From the NCBI GenBank assembly GCA_016715865.1, contig JADJXM010000010.1, forward strand, positions 124,001-188,000: a stretch of 64,000 nt of DNA, in the 5' to 3' direction. Source of the DNA: Acidobacteriota bacterium. GTDB lineage: Bacteria > Acidobacteriota > Blastocatellia > RBC074. The position numbers were made by a program, and so were the translations under genes. The notes under the pieces are model-generated. The model had not been told where the DNA came from, did not search any database, and saw only the letters and a program-made list of their open reading frames with translations. This document shows positions 1-10,862 of the stretch, in pieces. Positions within the stretch are counted from its first letter, which is position 1. The number at the start of each line of letters is the position of its first letter.

Positions 1-119
1 ACGCGCTGGACGATGTTCGGATCGATCCCATAGCCGACATCGCCCATGAGGGCTTCTCCGCTTATCTTGAGAAGGATCCGTTTGAACTGCGGAACTGCGT
101 TTTCAACTGGTTCTGCCAC
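1..119 (-). CDS. pyrH: UMP kinase, N-terminal part (runs off the window)
   Basis: Translating the minus strand from a GTG at 117-119 gives an N-terminus that contains FKRILLKISGEALMG followed by a DVGYGIDP-like stretch. This is the phosphate-binding N-terminal signature of bacterial PyrH. The enzyme phosphorylates UMP to UDP in the cytoplasm. Only about 39 residues lie in the window. The GTG start lacks a clear Shine-Dalgarno, so a start further upstream (the frame stays open to a TTG) is possible. The gene follows tsf by about 100 bp in the common rpsB-tsf-pyrH order, which supports the call. Confidence 0.85.
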   Translation of the reverse strand, partial: MAEPVENAVPQFKRILLKISGEALMGDVGYGIDPNIVQR

Positions 120-219
120 GATATATCGTTTCCGAAAGGCTGCTTCAGAGTCTTGCAATCGAAGTGGCCCGGGCGTACCTGCACGAGCCTTCTTCGATCA
201 TCTTCGATAGACGGACGGT

Positions 220-879
220 TTATTTTACTGCGGCTGCGACTTCGGCTGCGAAATCTTCCGATCGCTTCTCGAGTCCTTCGCCCATTTTATATCGCGTGAA
301 CCTGCGGATATTGACTTTTTCACCTGTCTTTGAGGTCAGATGAGTGACCAGCTCGCCTACCGTCATGGACTGGTCCTTGACGAAAGGCTGTTCAAGCAGC
401 ACCGCTTCGGTGAAGAATTTGTCGATCCGTCCCTGAATCATCTTCTCGATGATGTTCTCGGGTTTATTGGCGTTCTTCGGATCGGCCTTCGCCTGGTCGC
501 GCGCGATATCACGCTCTTTTTCGATTAGTTCGGCAGGAACATCATCCTTGCTCACAAACTGCGGCTCGGATGCGCAGATGTGCATGGCCAGATCCTTGAC
601 GAACTTCTGGAAATCATCTCCACGCGCTACGAAGTCGGTTTCGCAGTTAACTTCGACCAGCACACCGACTTTTCCGCCCATGTGAATGTAGGATCCGACA
701 GTGCCTTCAGCGGCGATTCTGCTCTCGCGTTTCTTGGCGCTTGCCAGTCCGGCTTTACGCAGGATCTCGATCGCCTGCTCCTCATTGCCGCTAGCCTCGG
801 TGAGGGCCTTCTTGCACTCCATCATGCCGGCGCCCGTCTTCTCGCGCAGGCTTTTCACCATTTCTGCAGTGATAGTCAT
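220..879 (-). CDS. tsf: translation elongation factor Ts
   Basis: EF-Ts is the cytoplasmic exchange factor that releases GDP from EF-Tu. The N-terminal UBA-like domain covers residues 1-50, and the hallmark TDFVAR motif lies at residues 81-86. At 219 residues it is a short form, nearer the Thermus type than the longer Escherichia type, so the C-terminal dimerisation region is reduced. The ATG is preceded by AGGAGAT at normal spacing. It lies downstream of rpsB in the same operon, with a hairpin in the spacer. Confidence 0.97.
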   Translation of the reverse strand: MTITAEMVKSLREKTGAGMMECKKALTEASGNEEQAIEILRKAGLASAKKRESRIAAEGTVGSYIHMGGKVGVLVEVNCETDFVARGDDFQKFVKDLAMHICASEPQFVSKDDVPAELIEKERDIARDQAKADPKNANKPENIIEKMIQGRIDKFFTEAVLLEQPFVKDQSMTVGELVTHLTSKTGEKVNIRRFTRYKMGEGLEKRSEDFAAEVAAAVK

Positions 880-964
880 TGAAATTATCTCCTGGTTAAT
901 TGACTGGATCGTCGTTATTTATCGGGCCGATCCTATCGTCATAAGTTATGATGACGCGTATTGA

Positions 965-1008
965 AAAGCGGCGCAGCCAAACTCATGATAGAAAGGCTGC
1001 GCCGCTTT
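965..1008 (-). terminator. hairpin between rpsB and tsf (attenuator or weak terminator)
   Basis: A perfect 14-bp inverted repeat (arms 965-978 and 995-1008, core GCGGCGCAGCC) encloses a 16-nt loop. On the minus strand it is followed by a short T run. It lies between rpsB and tsf, so it could lower tsf/pyrH expression relative to rpsB by partial termination, or protect the upstream mRNA 3' end. The structure is seen directly; the function is inferred. Confidence 0.6.
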
Positions 1009-1043
1009 GATTTGTAAACGGTAGATGCCGTTTCACTTAATGT

Positions 1044-2165
<1,122 letters not shown>

Positions 2166-2265
2166 TTAAGCCTCCAAAGTTTGGTTTATGTACTCGCCTT
2201 TCCCACGTTCTCGGTTCATTCGCAGAACAACCAGTGCGATGGAAAGGCAATGGATTTGTCGTCGA

Positions 2266-2293
2266 GGCCGGCAGCCTGTGACTTCAGCCGGCC
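2266..2293 (-). other. GC-rich hairpin in the rpsI-rpsB spacer
   Basis: A perfect 7-bp stem (GGCCGGC at 2266-2272, GCCGGCC at 2287-2293) encloses a 14-nt loop. It sits in the 142-bp spacer ahead of rpsB on the minus strand. No T run follows, so it is not a classical terminator. Ribosomal protein S2 leaders are known autoregulatory sites in some bacteria, and this could be such a leader, but the sequence alone does not show it. Confidence 0.3.
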
Positions 2294-2307
2294 AGATCGA
2301 CAGAAAA

Positions 2308-2700
2308 TTATCGTTTCGAGAACTGGAAGCGTTTGCGAGCGCCCTTCTGCCCGTATTTTTTCCGTTCCTTGGCGCGCGGATCGCGTGTCAGAAGACCGGC
2401 TTTTTTAAGCTTCTTCCTCAATTCGCCGTTGAATTCGATCAACGCACGTGCGATGCCGTGCCGGACTGCGCCGGCCTGTCCGGCCGAGCCTCCGCCGACG
2501 ACATTGACCAGCACGTCGAATTTGCTCAGCGTGTCGGTCAGCTGCAGCGGTTGACGGATGATCATGCGAAGGGTTTCGTTCTTGAAATATGTCTCGATCG
2601 AGGTCCGGTTGACTTTGAAGTTGCCGTTCCCCTCACGAAGATAGACGCGTGCGGTTGCGCTCTTGCGTCGTCCAGTTCCGTAATACTGAATACCAGCCAC
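2308..2700 (-). CDS. rpsI: 30S ribosomal protein S9 (uS9)
   Basis: This 130-residue protein of the small-subunit head has the diagnostic GTGRRKSATARV near its N-terminus. It ends in the conserved basic tail KRFQFSKR, which reaches the decoding site in the family. The start is GTG at 2698-2700 with AGGAGCG about 9 nt upstream. It lies 24 bp after rplM, in the nearly universal rplM-rpsI pair. Confidence 0.97.
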   Translation of the reverse strand: MAGIQYYGTGRRKSATARVYLREGNGNFKVNRTSIETYFKNETLRMIIRQPLQLTDTLSKFDVLVNVVGGGSAGQAGAVRHGIARALIEFNGELRKKLKKAGLLTRDPRAKERKKYGQKGARKRFQFSKR

Positions 2701-2724
2701 GTTGTGAATCGCTCCTGATGTTTG

Positions 2725-3168
<444 letters not shown>

Positions 3169-3210
3169 AGATAGAATCTCCAGTAAATATCGTAAAAAAT
3201 GCGAACCCAA

Positions 3211-3239
3211 AGAATAAGAAAAAGTTGCTTTAGTGTCAA
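3211..3239 (-). promoter_or_regulatory. sigma70-type promoter of the ribosomal operon
   Basis: Read on the minus strand, a perfect TTGACA (-35, complement of 3234-3239) is followed by a 17-nt spacer and TATTCT (-10, complement of 3211-3216). The -10 box lies about 43 nt ahead of the rplM start. Spacing and match are those of a strong housekeeping promoter, as expected for ribosomal genes. Confidence 0.75.
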
Positions 3240-3339
3240 GCGTTTCGGCGCATTCCGGCATGGGAATGTCAAAGGCTCGTTCCGCCCGCCGGTGTTCAAC
3301 GGCAAATACCGTTCGTTGATTTGAGCGAGTTGTTGTAAA

Positions 3340-3368
3340 TTGACAAATCAACCCGGAAGCTTGATGAT
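3340..3368 (+). promoter_or_regulatory. candidate promoter for the acyl-CoA ligase gene
   Basis: TTGACA at 3340-3345, a 17-nt spacer and GATGAT at 3363-3368 (four of six -10 bases) lie 120 nt upstream of the ligase start. The rest of the divergent 3169-3488 spacer shows no gene. The -35 match is perfect but the -10 is weak. Confidence 0.4.
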
Positions 3369-3488
3369 CATTTTGCAAGCTCACCGGGGCAGATCATGAG
3401 GATCTGTTTCCAGAGGGGTCGCTCACAGATCTGGCACGTTTTTCTCAAGCGGTTTCAAAATCTCATAATTTCAGGCAGGTGAACAAGC

Positions 3489-5312
3489 ATGGGCAGTCAT
3501 GAGCCTCGTACGATAAACGAGCTGTTCAACCGCGCTGTCGAGCGGCGGTCCGGGCAGGCGGTCATGAGCTACAAGCGGGAAAAGAGATGGCACGATATCA
3601 CCGGCGCGCAACTGGCTGAAGATGTGCGAAACCTGACAGTCGGACTTTATCTGCAAGGCATCAGGCACGGCGACAGAGTGGCCCTGCTGGCTGACAGTTG
3701 CCCGGAATGGACTATAACCGATTACGCCATTCTGGCGACCGGAGCAATCAATGTTCCGATCTATCCTACTCAGGCGCTCGATCAGGTCGAGTTCATACTG
3801 CGCAACAGCGGAGCGAAGATCCTTTTCGTTTCAGGAAGCAAGCTGCTGCGACGTATTCAGCCGGCGCTCGATAACCTCAAATCGAAGGAACGCCCACAAC
3901 TGGTCATGTTTGAGGATGCTAAGGGAGACAACCTGACCCTGGTCGACCTCAAAAGGGCTGGATCAGATGAATTGAGCCGCCAGCCGGATCTTTACAACCA
4001 GCTCTCGTCGCAGGCTTCTCCGGATGATATGGCGACTATCATCTACACATCCGGAACGACCGGTGTCCCCAAAGGGGTCATGCTGACCCACCGGAATCTG
4101 GTTTCGAATGCTATGCGGTCCGGTGAAGTCTTCGATCTGCACCCTGATGACCTGGCGCTCAGCTTTCTGCCTCTTTCTCACGTCTTCGAGCGGACAGTCC
4201 TCTATATTTATATGAGTTTCGGCGTCCAGATCTGTTTTGCGAGAGGAGTCGAGACCGTAGGGGAAGATATCAAGGAGGTTCGTCCGACGGTTGTCACAGC
4301 TGTTCCGAGACTGTTCGAGAAGATCTATGCGACGATCAACAAACGCGCAGCGGAAGCCCGGCCGATACAGCAGAAGATATTCAACCGTGCGATCCAGGTC
4401 GGACGTCAGGTGGCGGTGCTCAAGGACCAGCGAAAGCCGATTCCGCTGAGGTTGGCGTTCGAGCACAATATCCTCGATCGACTCGTCTTCACTAAATGGC
4501 GCCAGGCCGTCGGCGGTCGGATGCGTTTTTTTGTTGCCGGAGGCGCCGCTCTGCCATCTGAACTGGCCTATATCTTTCTTGGCGCAGGGATTCAGATTCT
4601 GCAGGGATACGGGCTGACCGAGACCTCGCCCGTCGTCTCGTTCAATCGACCCGAATCGAACCGGATTGGAACCATCGGGCAGACCATTCCCGGCGTCAAG
4701 GTTCGCGTCGCTGCGGACGGTGAGCTGCTGGTTCAGGGCGATAATGTCATGCAAGGCTATTATCAAATGGCCGAAGAGACAGAGAGCGTGATTCGACGCT
4801 ATGAAGATGGCATATGGTTTCATACCGGCGATATCGGTTCGATCGACGAAGATGGATATATTCGCATCACCGATCGAAAAAAAGATCTGATCAAGACCAG
4901 CCTCGGAAAATATATCGCTCCACAACCGATCGAGAACATGATTCGCAGCATACCCTTGGTTGAGCAGGTGATCGTCATCGGAAATTCGCGCAAATTTCCG
5001 TCAGCGCTCATCGTCCCGGCATTCGATGCGCTCAAAGCCTATGCCAGGACTCTTGATATTAAAGTCAGTGAACACGGTGAACTGGTGCGACATCCCCGAA
5101 TAGTTGAATACTTCAAGAAGCGGATCGATGAAGTGACAAGAGATCTGGCGCCTCATGAAAAAGTGAAAAAGATAGCCCTTCTTGACGAAGAGTTTTCGGT
5201 TGAGGGCGGAGAATTGACCCCAACCCTCAAGGTGAGGCGCAAATTCGTCGAGGACAAGCACCGCAAAGTGATTGATGCTCTCTATCCGAAATTTGAAACA
5301 GAAATAATTTGA
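3489..5312 (+). CDS. long-chain fatty-acid--CoA ligase (AMP-forming)
   Basis: The enzyme activates long-chain fatty acids with ATP and CoA through an acyl-adenylate, feeding beta-oxidation or lipid synthesis. The ANL-family P-loop YTSGTTGVPKG is at residues 186-196, followed by GYGLTETSP and the hinge/A8 region with TDRKKDLIKTSLGKY. The 607-residue length and the PTQ and LSHVFER motifs resemble the FadD15 branch of long-chain ligases. AGGTG lies upstream of the ATG. It stands alone between the ribosomal operon and the phosphatase gene, so the pathway is not fixed by context. Confidence 0.9.
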   Translation: MGSHEPRTINELFNRAVERRSGQAVMSYKREKRWHDITGAQLAEDVRNLTVGLYLQGIRHGDRVALLADSCPEWTITDYAILATGAINVPIYPTQALDQVEFILRNSGAKILFVSGSKLLRRIQPALDNLKSKERPQLVMFEDAKGDNLTLVDLKRAGSDELSRQPDLYNQLSSQASPDDMATIIYTSGTTGVPKGVMLTHRNLVSNAMRSGEVFDLHPDDLALSFLPLSHVFERTVLYIYMSFGVQICFARGVETVGEDIKEVRPTVVTAVPRLFEKIYATINKRAAEARPIQQKIFNRAIQVGRQVAVLKDQRKPIPLRLAFEHNILDRLVFTKWRQAVGGRMRFFVAGGAALPSELAYIFLGAGIQILQGYGLTETSPVVSFNRPESNRIGTIGQTIPGVKVRVAADGELLVQGDNVMQGYYQMAEETESVIRRYEDGIWFHTGDIGSIDEDGYIRITDRKKDLIKTSLGKYIAPQPIENMIRSIPLVEQVIVIGNSRKFPSALIVPAFDALKAYARTLDIKVSEHGELVRHPRIVEYFKKRIDEVTRDLAPHEKVKKIALLDEEFSVEGGELTPTLKVRRKFVEDKHRKVIDALYPKFETEII

Positions 5313-5347
5313 ACACTCTTGAGATCGGCTGACGTAAACATTGTTTC

Positions 5348-5452
5348 CAGTAGTCAGTTTTCAGTTATTGATAAATTTCTAGAGTAATACAGATCATCTG
5401 TTAAGGGACGCTCTTCACTGGAAACTGGAAACTTCAAACTGGAAACTATCAA
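5348..5452 (+). repeat. heptanucleotide repeat arrays in opposite orientation
   Basis: Three CAGTNNT-type 7-mers (5348-5368) are followed about 50 bp later by five 7-mers of the CTGGAAA type (5418-5452). The two arrays are roughly inverted relative to each other and could pair imperfectly. The second array ends just before the Shine-Dalgarno (GAGGG) of the next gene. The same 7-bp periodicity recurs at four other intergenic sites in this window. Confidence 0.75.
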
Positions 5453-5463
5453 GAGGGAAATTA

Positions 5464-7659
5464 ATGTCGGACGCGAAGCGCCGGAGGCTGCCACTGGCCG
5501 AGTTGATGATGAGCCTGTTGCCGATTACGATGATGGGCAAGGCCCTGGCTGCCGGTATCATCGTCTGGTTCATCCACTGGGTTTTCGTGCAGGATCAGAC
5601 ACTGTTCGGCAGTCGTCCGCTCAAGATTCTGGTCGATTTCGCGTCGGTCCTTGCGCTCGTCCCGCTCTTCTATTTTATCTTTAAATGGGCAGGCCGGATT
5701 GGAGAAGGGCTGCTCTGGCGTTTACGACGTCGATTGATCGTCACCTATCTGCTCATCGGGGCTCTTCCGATGTTGCTTGTGATACTGCTCATCGCTTTGA
5801 TTGGATACACCGTTGTCATGCAATCCAGCGCCAGTCTGGTTTCACGCCAACTGGACGGGTACCTCGAACTGTCAAGGACAGCCGCTCTTTCAATCAGCAG
5901 AGAGATCGCCTCGATCGAACCGTCATCCGCCGATTCCGGCAATCTACACAGGCGGTTGCAGGAAAAAGCCAACTCGCTGCAACCGATAATTCCCGATCTG
6001 ACATTGACAGTTCTGGAACCGGGTTCGGCACAGCCACCGATCTCAGTTCACGGAGAGGAAGCCGGAGAGAACGCAATGCCTGATTCCATCGGTATGCGGA
6101 TGCCGGGCTGGCTCGAAAGGGCAACCCCCTTTCATGGGCTGGTTGTCGAGGAGACCCCTGATCGGCGAAGGCTGATCAGAGCGCGGCATATCATCAGACT
6201 GACTCGACCGAGGAATCTCGTCTTCTCGCTCAGTTATCCGGTCAATGCCGGTCTTTGCGCCCGGCTCAAACAGACGACTGATCTTGAAGTCATGCCCGGC
6301 CACGCGGTACGGCCCCTCGTGCTGACCCCTGCCGGACCGCAACTTGATGAAGCGGAGATACGGGAACTTAATGCCGGCGCGGAATCGGCCACCTGGCCGG
6401 CCGGCAGCCTCCCCATCTACAAGGGAACAGTCAAATGGGCGACCGGAAAATCCATGGAGAGCGATGTTCTGCTTATTGATCTGGCTTTCCTGCTTCCGGG
6501 TCATATCTGGTGGAGAGTTCAACAGTTCAAATCAGGCAGTGCGATCGGAAACACTGTCGTCATTGTGATTGTCGGACTCGGATTACTGTTTCTGTCACTC
6601 GGACTGCTTGCCATTATTTCAGCGGCGATTCTGACACGATCGATCACTCGCACAGTGCATCATTTATATGAAGGCACGAAACGGGTCGAGGCTGGTCTCT
6701 TCGACCAGGAGATTCCGATCAAGGGGCGCGACCAGGTGGCTGAGTTGAGCGTCTCTTTTAACAGCATGACGCGATCGATTCGCGAATTGCTGCGTGTCTC
6801 TGCTGAAAAGGAGAGGCTCGATCAGGAGGTCCGGATCGCTTCCCAGGTCCAGTCCATGCTCTTTCCAAGGAGCATCCCGAAAACTGAAAAGCTCGATATC
6901 GCCCAGGGAGTATGCATCCCCGCCAGATCCGTCAGCGGCGACTACTTCGATTACCTTGATGTCGATAGTGGAACGATCGGACTTGTCATAGCCGATGTCT
7001 GTGGAAAAGGCGTCTCCGCCGCACTCATGATGGCAAGCCTGCAGGCCAATCTGCGCAGCCAGGTCAAGGCTTTTCACGAAGCCTTGAATCTGACTTCATC
7101 CATAAATCGCATCCCAGAGACCATCGGAGATACAGGCTCCGAAAACAGGGCGCACCTCCATCCAGTCTCAAGAATCGTCCAGAGTGTCAATGAGCAGGTC
7201 TCGTCCACCATGATCGATGCCAGCTATATCACCCTTTTTTACGCCGAGTTTGATGATGCAAAATCAACCCTGCGCTACACCAATGCCGGCCATAATCCGC
7301 CCCTCCTCGTTAGTCGGCCAGACGGCGGCGCTCCTGATTTTAATCATATAACAAGGCTCGAAGACGGCGGCACAGTCCTCGGTATTTTTCGCGATTTCGA
7401 ATACTCGGACTCCGAAATCCCCCTCAAGCCCGGGGATGTTCTCGTCGCTTTTACCGATGGTCTGATTGAAGCCCTCGGACCTCAAAATGAAGAGTTCGGT
7501 GAAGACCGCATCATCGATGCCATCCTCTCAAACCATCATCGATCCGCCCTCGAGATTCGTGATGCTATCCTCACCTCGGTGAAATCCTGGACATCCGGCG
7601 CTGAACAGGAAGATGATTTAACATTAATGGTTTTTAAAGTTAAACAGGACGCTCCATGA
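5464..7659 (+). CDS. membrane-bound PP2C-type (SpoIIE/RsbU family) serine phosphatase with HAMP
   Basis: The 731-residue protein has hydrophobic segments near residues 25-45, 57-75 and 95-117. These are followed by an extracytoplasmic region, a further membrane segment near 362-390 and a HAMP linker. The C-terminal phosphatase domain has SGDYFDY at 491-497, ADVCGKGVSAALMM, NAGHNPPLLV and FTDG at 663-666; their acidic residues bind the metals. Relatives dephosphorylate anti-anti-sigma factors or other phosphoserine targets in response to a signal. No sigma-regulator partner is adjacent, so the target is unknown. The ATG follows GAGGGAAATTA. Confidence 0.9.
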   Translation: MSDAKRRRLPLAELMMSLLPITMMGKALAAGIIVWFIHWVFVQDQTLFGSRPLKILVDFASVLALVPLFYFIFKWAGRIGEGLLWRLRRRLIVTYLLIGALPMLLVILLIALIGYTVVMQSSASLVSRQLDGYLELSRTAALSISREIASIEPSSADSGNLHRRLQEKANSLQPIIPDLTLTVLEPGSAQPPISVHGEEAGENAMPDSIGMRMPGWLERATPFHGLVVEETPDRRRLIRARHIIRLTRPRNLVFSLSYPVNAGLCARLKQTTDLEVMPGHAVRPLVLTPAGPQLDEAEIRELNAGAESATWPAGSLPIYKGTVKWATGKSMESDVLLIDLAFLLPGHIWWRVQQFKSGSAIGNTVVIVIVGLGLLFLSLGLLAIISAAILTRSITRTVHHLYEGTKRVEAGLFDQEIPIKGRDQVAELSVSFNSMTRSIRELLRVSAEKERLDQEVRIASQVQSMLFPRSIPKTEKLDIAQGVCIPARSVSGDYFDYLDVDSGTIGLVIADVCGKGVSAALMMASLQANLRSQVKAFHEALNLTSSINRIPETIGDTGSENRAHLHPVSRIVQSVNEQVSSTMIDASYITLFYAEFDDAKSTLRYTNAGHNPPLLVSRPDGGAPDFNHITRLEDGGTVLGIFRDFEYSDSEIPLKPGDVLVAFTDGLIEALGPQNEEFGEDRIIDAILSNHHRSALEIRDAILTSVKSWTSGAEQEDDLTLMVFKVKQDAP

Positions 7660-7914
7660 ATGGTGGAAAAATTTATTGAATGGCCGCAGGAAATCTAAAT
7701 ATTCTCAAATTTAATGGAACATAAAGCGGGTTCAGGCGTTGAAAACACGTGTGAGTGCGAGTTGCATCGGACACGCATTTGCTCACTGATTGAGTGCTCA
7801 ACAATAAAGACTAGTAGAGTCGCGCCCCAGGGATTAAAACAGGAGGAATCGGGACGAGAAGTCCTGCCAAGGATAAGTGATTTGATCGATCAAGATCATC
7901 CACTGAAACGCGCG

Positions 7915-8973
<1,059 letters not shown>

Positions 8974-9081
8974 TCCAGGACTACAGGAAGGTGGGCGCTT
9001 ACCGGTGTATGCCAATACCCCTCTTTTTGGCATTAATAACACTGCCGGTTATAGTTGGTGAAAACCGATTATAGCCTGTAA

Positions 9082-9108
9082 CAGCTTATACAGCTTATAC
9101 AGCTTATA
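9082..9108 (+). repeat. three tandem 9-bp repeats (CAGCTTATA)
   Basis: Three perfect copies of CAGCTTATA lie in the 267-bp spacer between the PDZ protein and the nucleotidase gene. The only other structure seen in the spacer is a weak 7-bp stem near 9010-9034. Function is unknown; slipped-strand variation in copy number would be expected. Confidence 0.85.
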
Positions 9109-9240
9109 CAGTTGGATAGAACCCGGATAGAGGTTCTCCCGCAATCGCCATCCTTCCTGACTCGTTCGGCCAGCCATTATTGAATGGATAGCCACATGGC
9201 ATATGGCCGGATCGCACCCGAACAGAATAAGGAGCATTTG

Positions 9241-10800
9241 ATGAAAATCAACCGAAATATTCGGCTGGTCATAGCATTGCTTTTGATGGCGGTCGTCTCT
9301 GCAGGCGTAACGGCGCAGACCCGGGAGCAGTCTCCCAGTTGGAGCGAAAGACTGGTTCGCCTGACGCTGCTGCATCTCAATGATGTCTACCAGATATCGC
9401 CAGTCGATAAAGGTAAGTCAGCAGGTCTGGCGCGTGTTGCGACCATGAGAAAGCGCATTCAGGCTGAAGCACCGAATACATTGTTCATGCTCGCAGGTGA
9501 CACACTCTCGCCTTCGGTCGCTTCGAATATCTTCAAAGGGGCGCAGATGATCTCGGCATGGAACTCCGCCGGCCTTGATTATGCGGTTCTCGGCAATCAC
9601 GAGTTCGATTTCGGTGATGAGGTTCTGGTTGAACGGATGATGGAATCGAAGTTCGTCTGGCTCGGATCGAATGTCATCGACCGGACGACCAACAGGCCTT
9701 TTAACGATATGCCGCCATATATACTTCGTACTTTCGACGGGGTCAGAGTCGGCATCATCGGTCTGCTCACACCGGAAACCAGTGTTTCATCCAGTCCAGG
9801 TCCGGACATTCGTTTCGTCGATCCCAATGCCATGGCCAAGAGGCTGGTCAAAAAGATGCGTAGCGAAGGTGCTCAGATTATCATTGCGTTAACGCATCTG
9901 AATATGAACGAGGATAAAGAGCTTGCGGCAACAGGCCTGGTTGACATAATTCTGGGCGGCCACGAGCACGAAATGCTTCAATCGGTAGTGGGGAAAACGC
10001 CTATTTTCAAATGGGGTTCGGATGCGCGCCACATGGGTCGTATTGATCTGACGATTCGCGTTTCAACCGGTCAGATTTTGAGCATAGACTCATCAGCGAT
10101 CCCGATTAATGAGACAGTCCCTGATGACCCTCAAACCGGTGCAGTCATTGCCGAATATGAAACCAAATTGTCAAGGGAACTGGGCAAAACCATAGGCAGT
10201 ACAAGTGTCGATCTGGATGCCAGGCAAGTCGCCAATCGCTCAGGTGAAACAAACCTTGGTAATCTCGTCGCAGATGCTTTTCGACAGCAGACGGGCGCCG
10301 ATGTCGCTCTGGTCAATGGCGGATCAATTCGATCCAACACCACCTATCCGACCGGTTCGCTGACCAAACGGGATATCATGTCGATCCTGCCATTCGAAAA
10401 CCCTGTCGTGAAAATACAAGTCTCCGGAGCCGTCATTCGCGCAGCGCTTGAAAATGGAGTGAGTCAGGTCAAGGAGCTGCGAGAAAGCGGGCGCTTTCCC
10501 CACGTGTCCGGGATATCGTTCGAATATGACTGCCGAAATCCTGTCGGATCGAGAATCATCAGCATTACCATCGATGGATCTCCTCTGGATGACGCACGCA
10601 TCTATACGCTCGCTGCCACTTCTTATCTGATTCATGGCGGAGACGGATACAAGATGTTCGGCGATGTGAAATATCTGATCAATGAGGAATCCGCTCAGAT
10701 CGATACCGCCATCGTGCTCGATTTCATCACCAAGGCAGGCCACGTCTCTCCTCAGGTCGATGGTCGTATCAGGCGAGTCGATTTGTTGAGTAAAAAATGA
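9241..10800 (+). CDS. periplasmic 5'-nucleotidase / metallophosphatase (UshA-like)
   Basis: The ATG at 9241 follows AAGGAG and opens a signal peptide ending near VTAQ, so it is chosen over the upstream in-frame ATG at 9184. The N-terminal calcineurin-like domain has LLHLNDVYQ, AGDTLSPS, LGNHEFDFG and GGHEHE. The C-terminal 5'-nucleotidase domain has NLVADAF, NGGSIR and ILPFENPV. The first metal motif reads D-V-Y where UshA has D-x-H, a variant that marks a subfamily. The likely role is dephosphorylating nucleotides or cyclic nucleotides in the periplasm, which would suit the nucleoside salvage genes near 52-63 kb. Confidence 0.88.
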   Translation: MKINRNIRLVIALLLMAVVSAGVTAQTREQSPSWSERLVRLTLLHLNDVYQISPVDKGKSAGLARVATMRKRIQAEAPNTLFMLAGDTLSPSVASNIFKGAQMISAWNSAGLDYAVLGNHEFDFGDEVLVERMMESKFVWLGSNVIDRTTNRPFNDMPPYILRTFDGVRVGIIGLLTPETSVSSSPGPDIRFVDPNAMAKRLVKKMRSEGAQIIIALTHLNMNEDKELAATGLVDIILGGHEHEMLQSVVGKTPIFKWGSDARHMGRIDLTIRVSTGQILSIDSSAIPINETVPDDPQTGAVIAEYETKLSRELGKTIGSTSVDLDARQVANRSGETNLGNLVADAFRQQTGADVALVNGGSIRSNTTYPTGSLTKRDIMSILPFENPVVKIQVSGAVIRAALENGVSQVKELRESGRFPHVSGISFEYDCRNPVGSRIISITIDGSPLDDARIYTLAATSYLIHGGDGYKMFGDVKYLINEESAQIDTAIVLDFITKAGHVSPQVDGRIRRVDLLSKK

Positions 10801-10862
10801 AAAGCAAAAGTAACTGCCAGGGTCGGATCGGTCAGACTTTTTACTTTTTACTTTTTACTCAA
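10786..10862 (+). repeat. inverted heptamer arrays between convergent genes
   Basis: The left arm 10786-10812 begins TTGAGTAAAAA. The right arm 10836-10862 reads as its complement with three TTTTTAC heptamers. The arms match at 21 of the first 24 positions and enclose about 23 nt. The left arm contains the stop codon of the nucleotidase gene and the right arm that of the carotenoid oxygenase gene, so the structure could serve as a two-way terminator. It is a second member of the 7-bp repeat family. Confidence 0.75.

Noticed and set aside
3963..4925. 320-codon open frame on the minus strand opposite the acyl-CoA ligase
   Set aside because: It is wholly antisense to a clear ligase gene, has no Shine-Dalgarno and no recognisable domain; such frames are common in this GC range.
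9082..9108. CRISPR-like array
   Set aside because: The units are 9 bp and contiguous without spacers, so it is a simple tandem repeat. No other site in the window has repeat-spacer structure.
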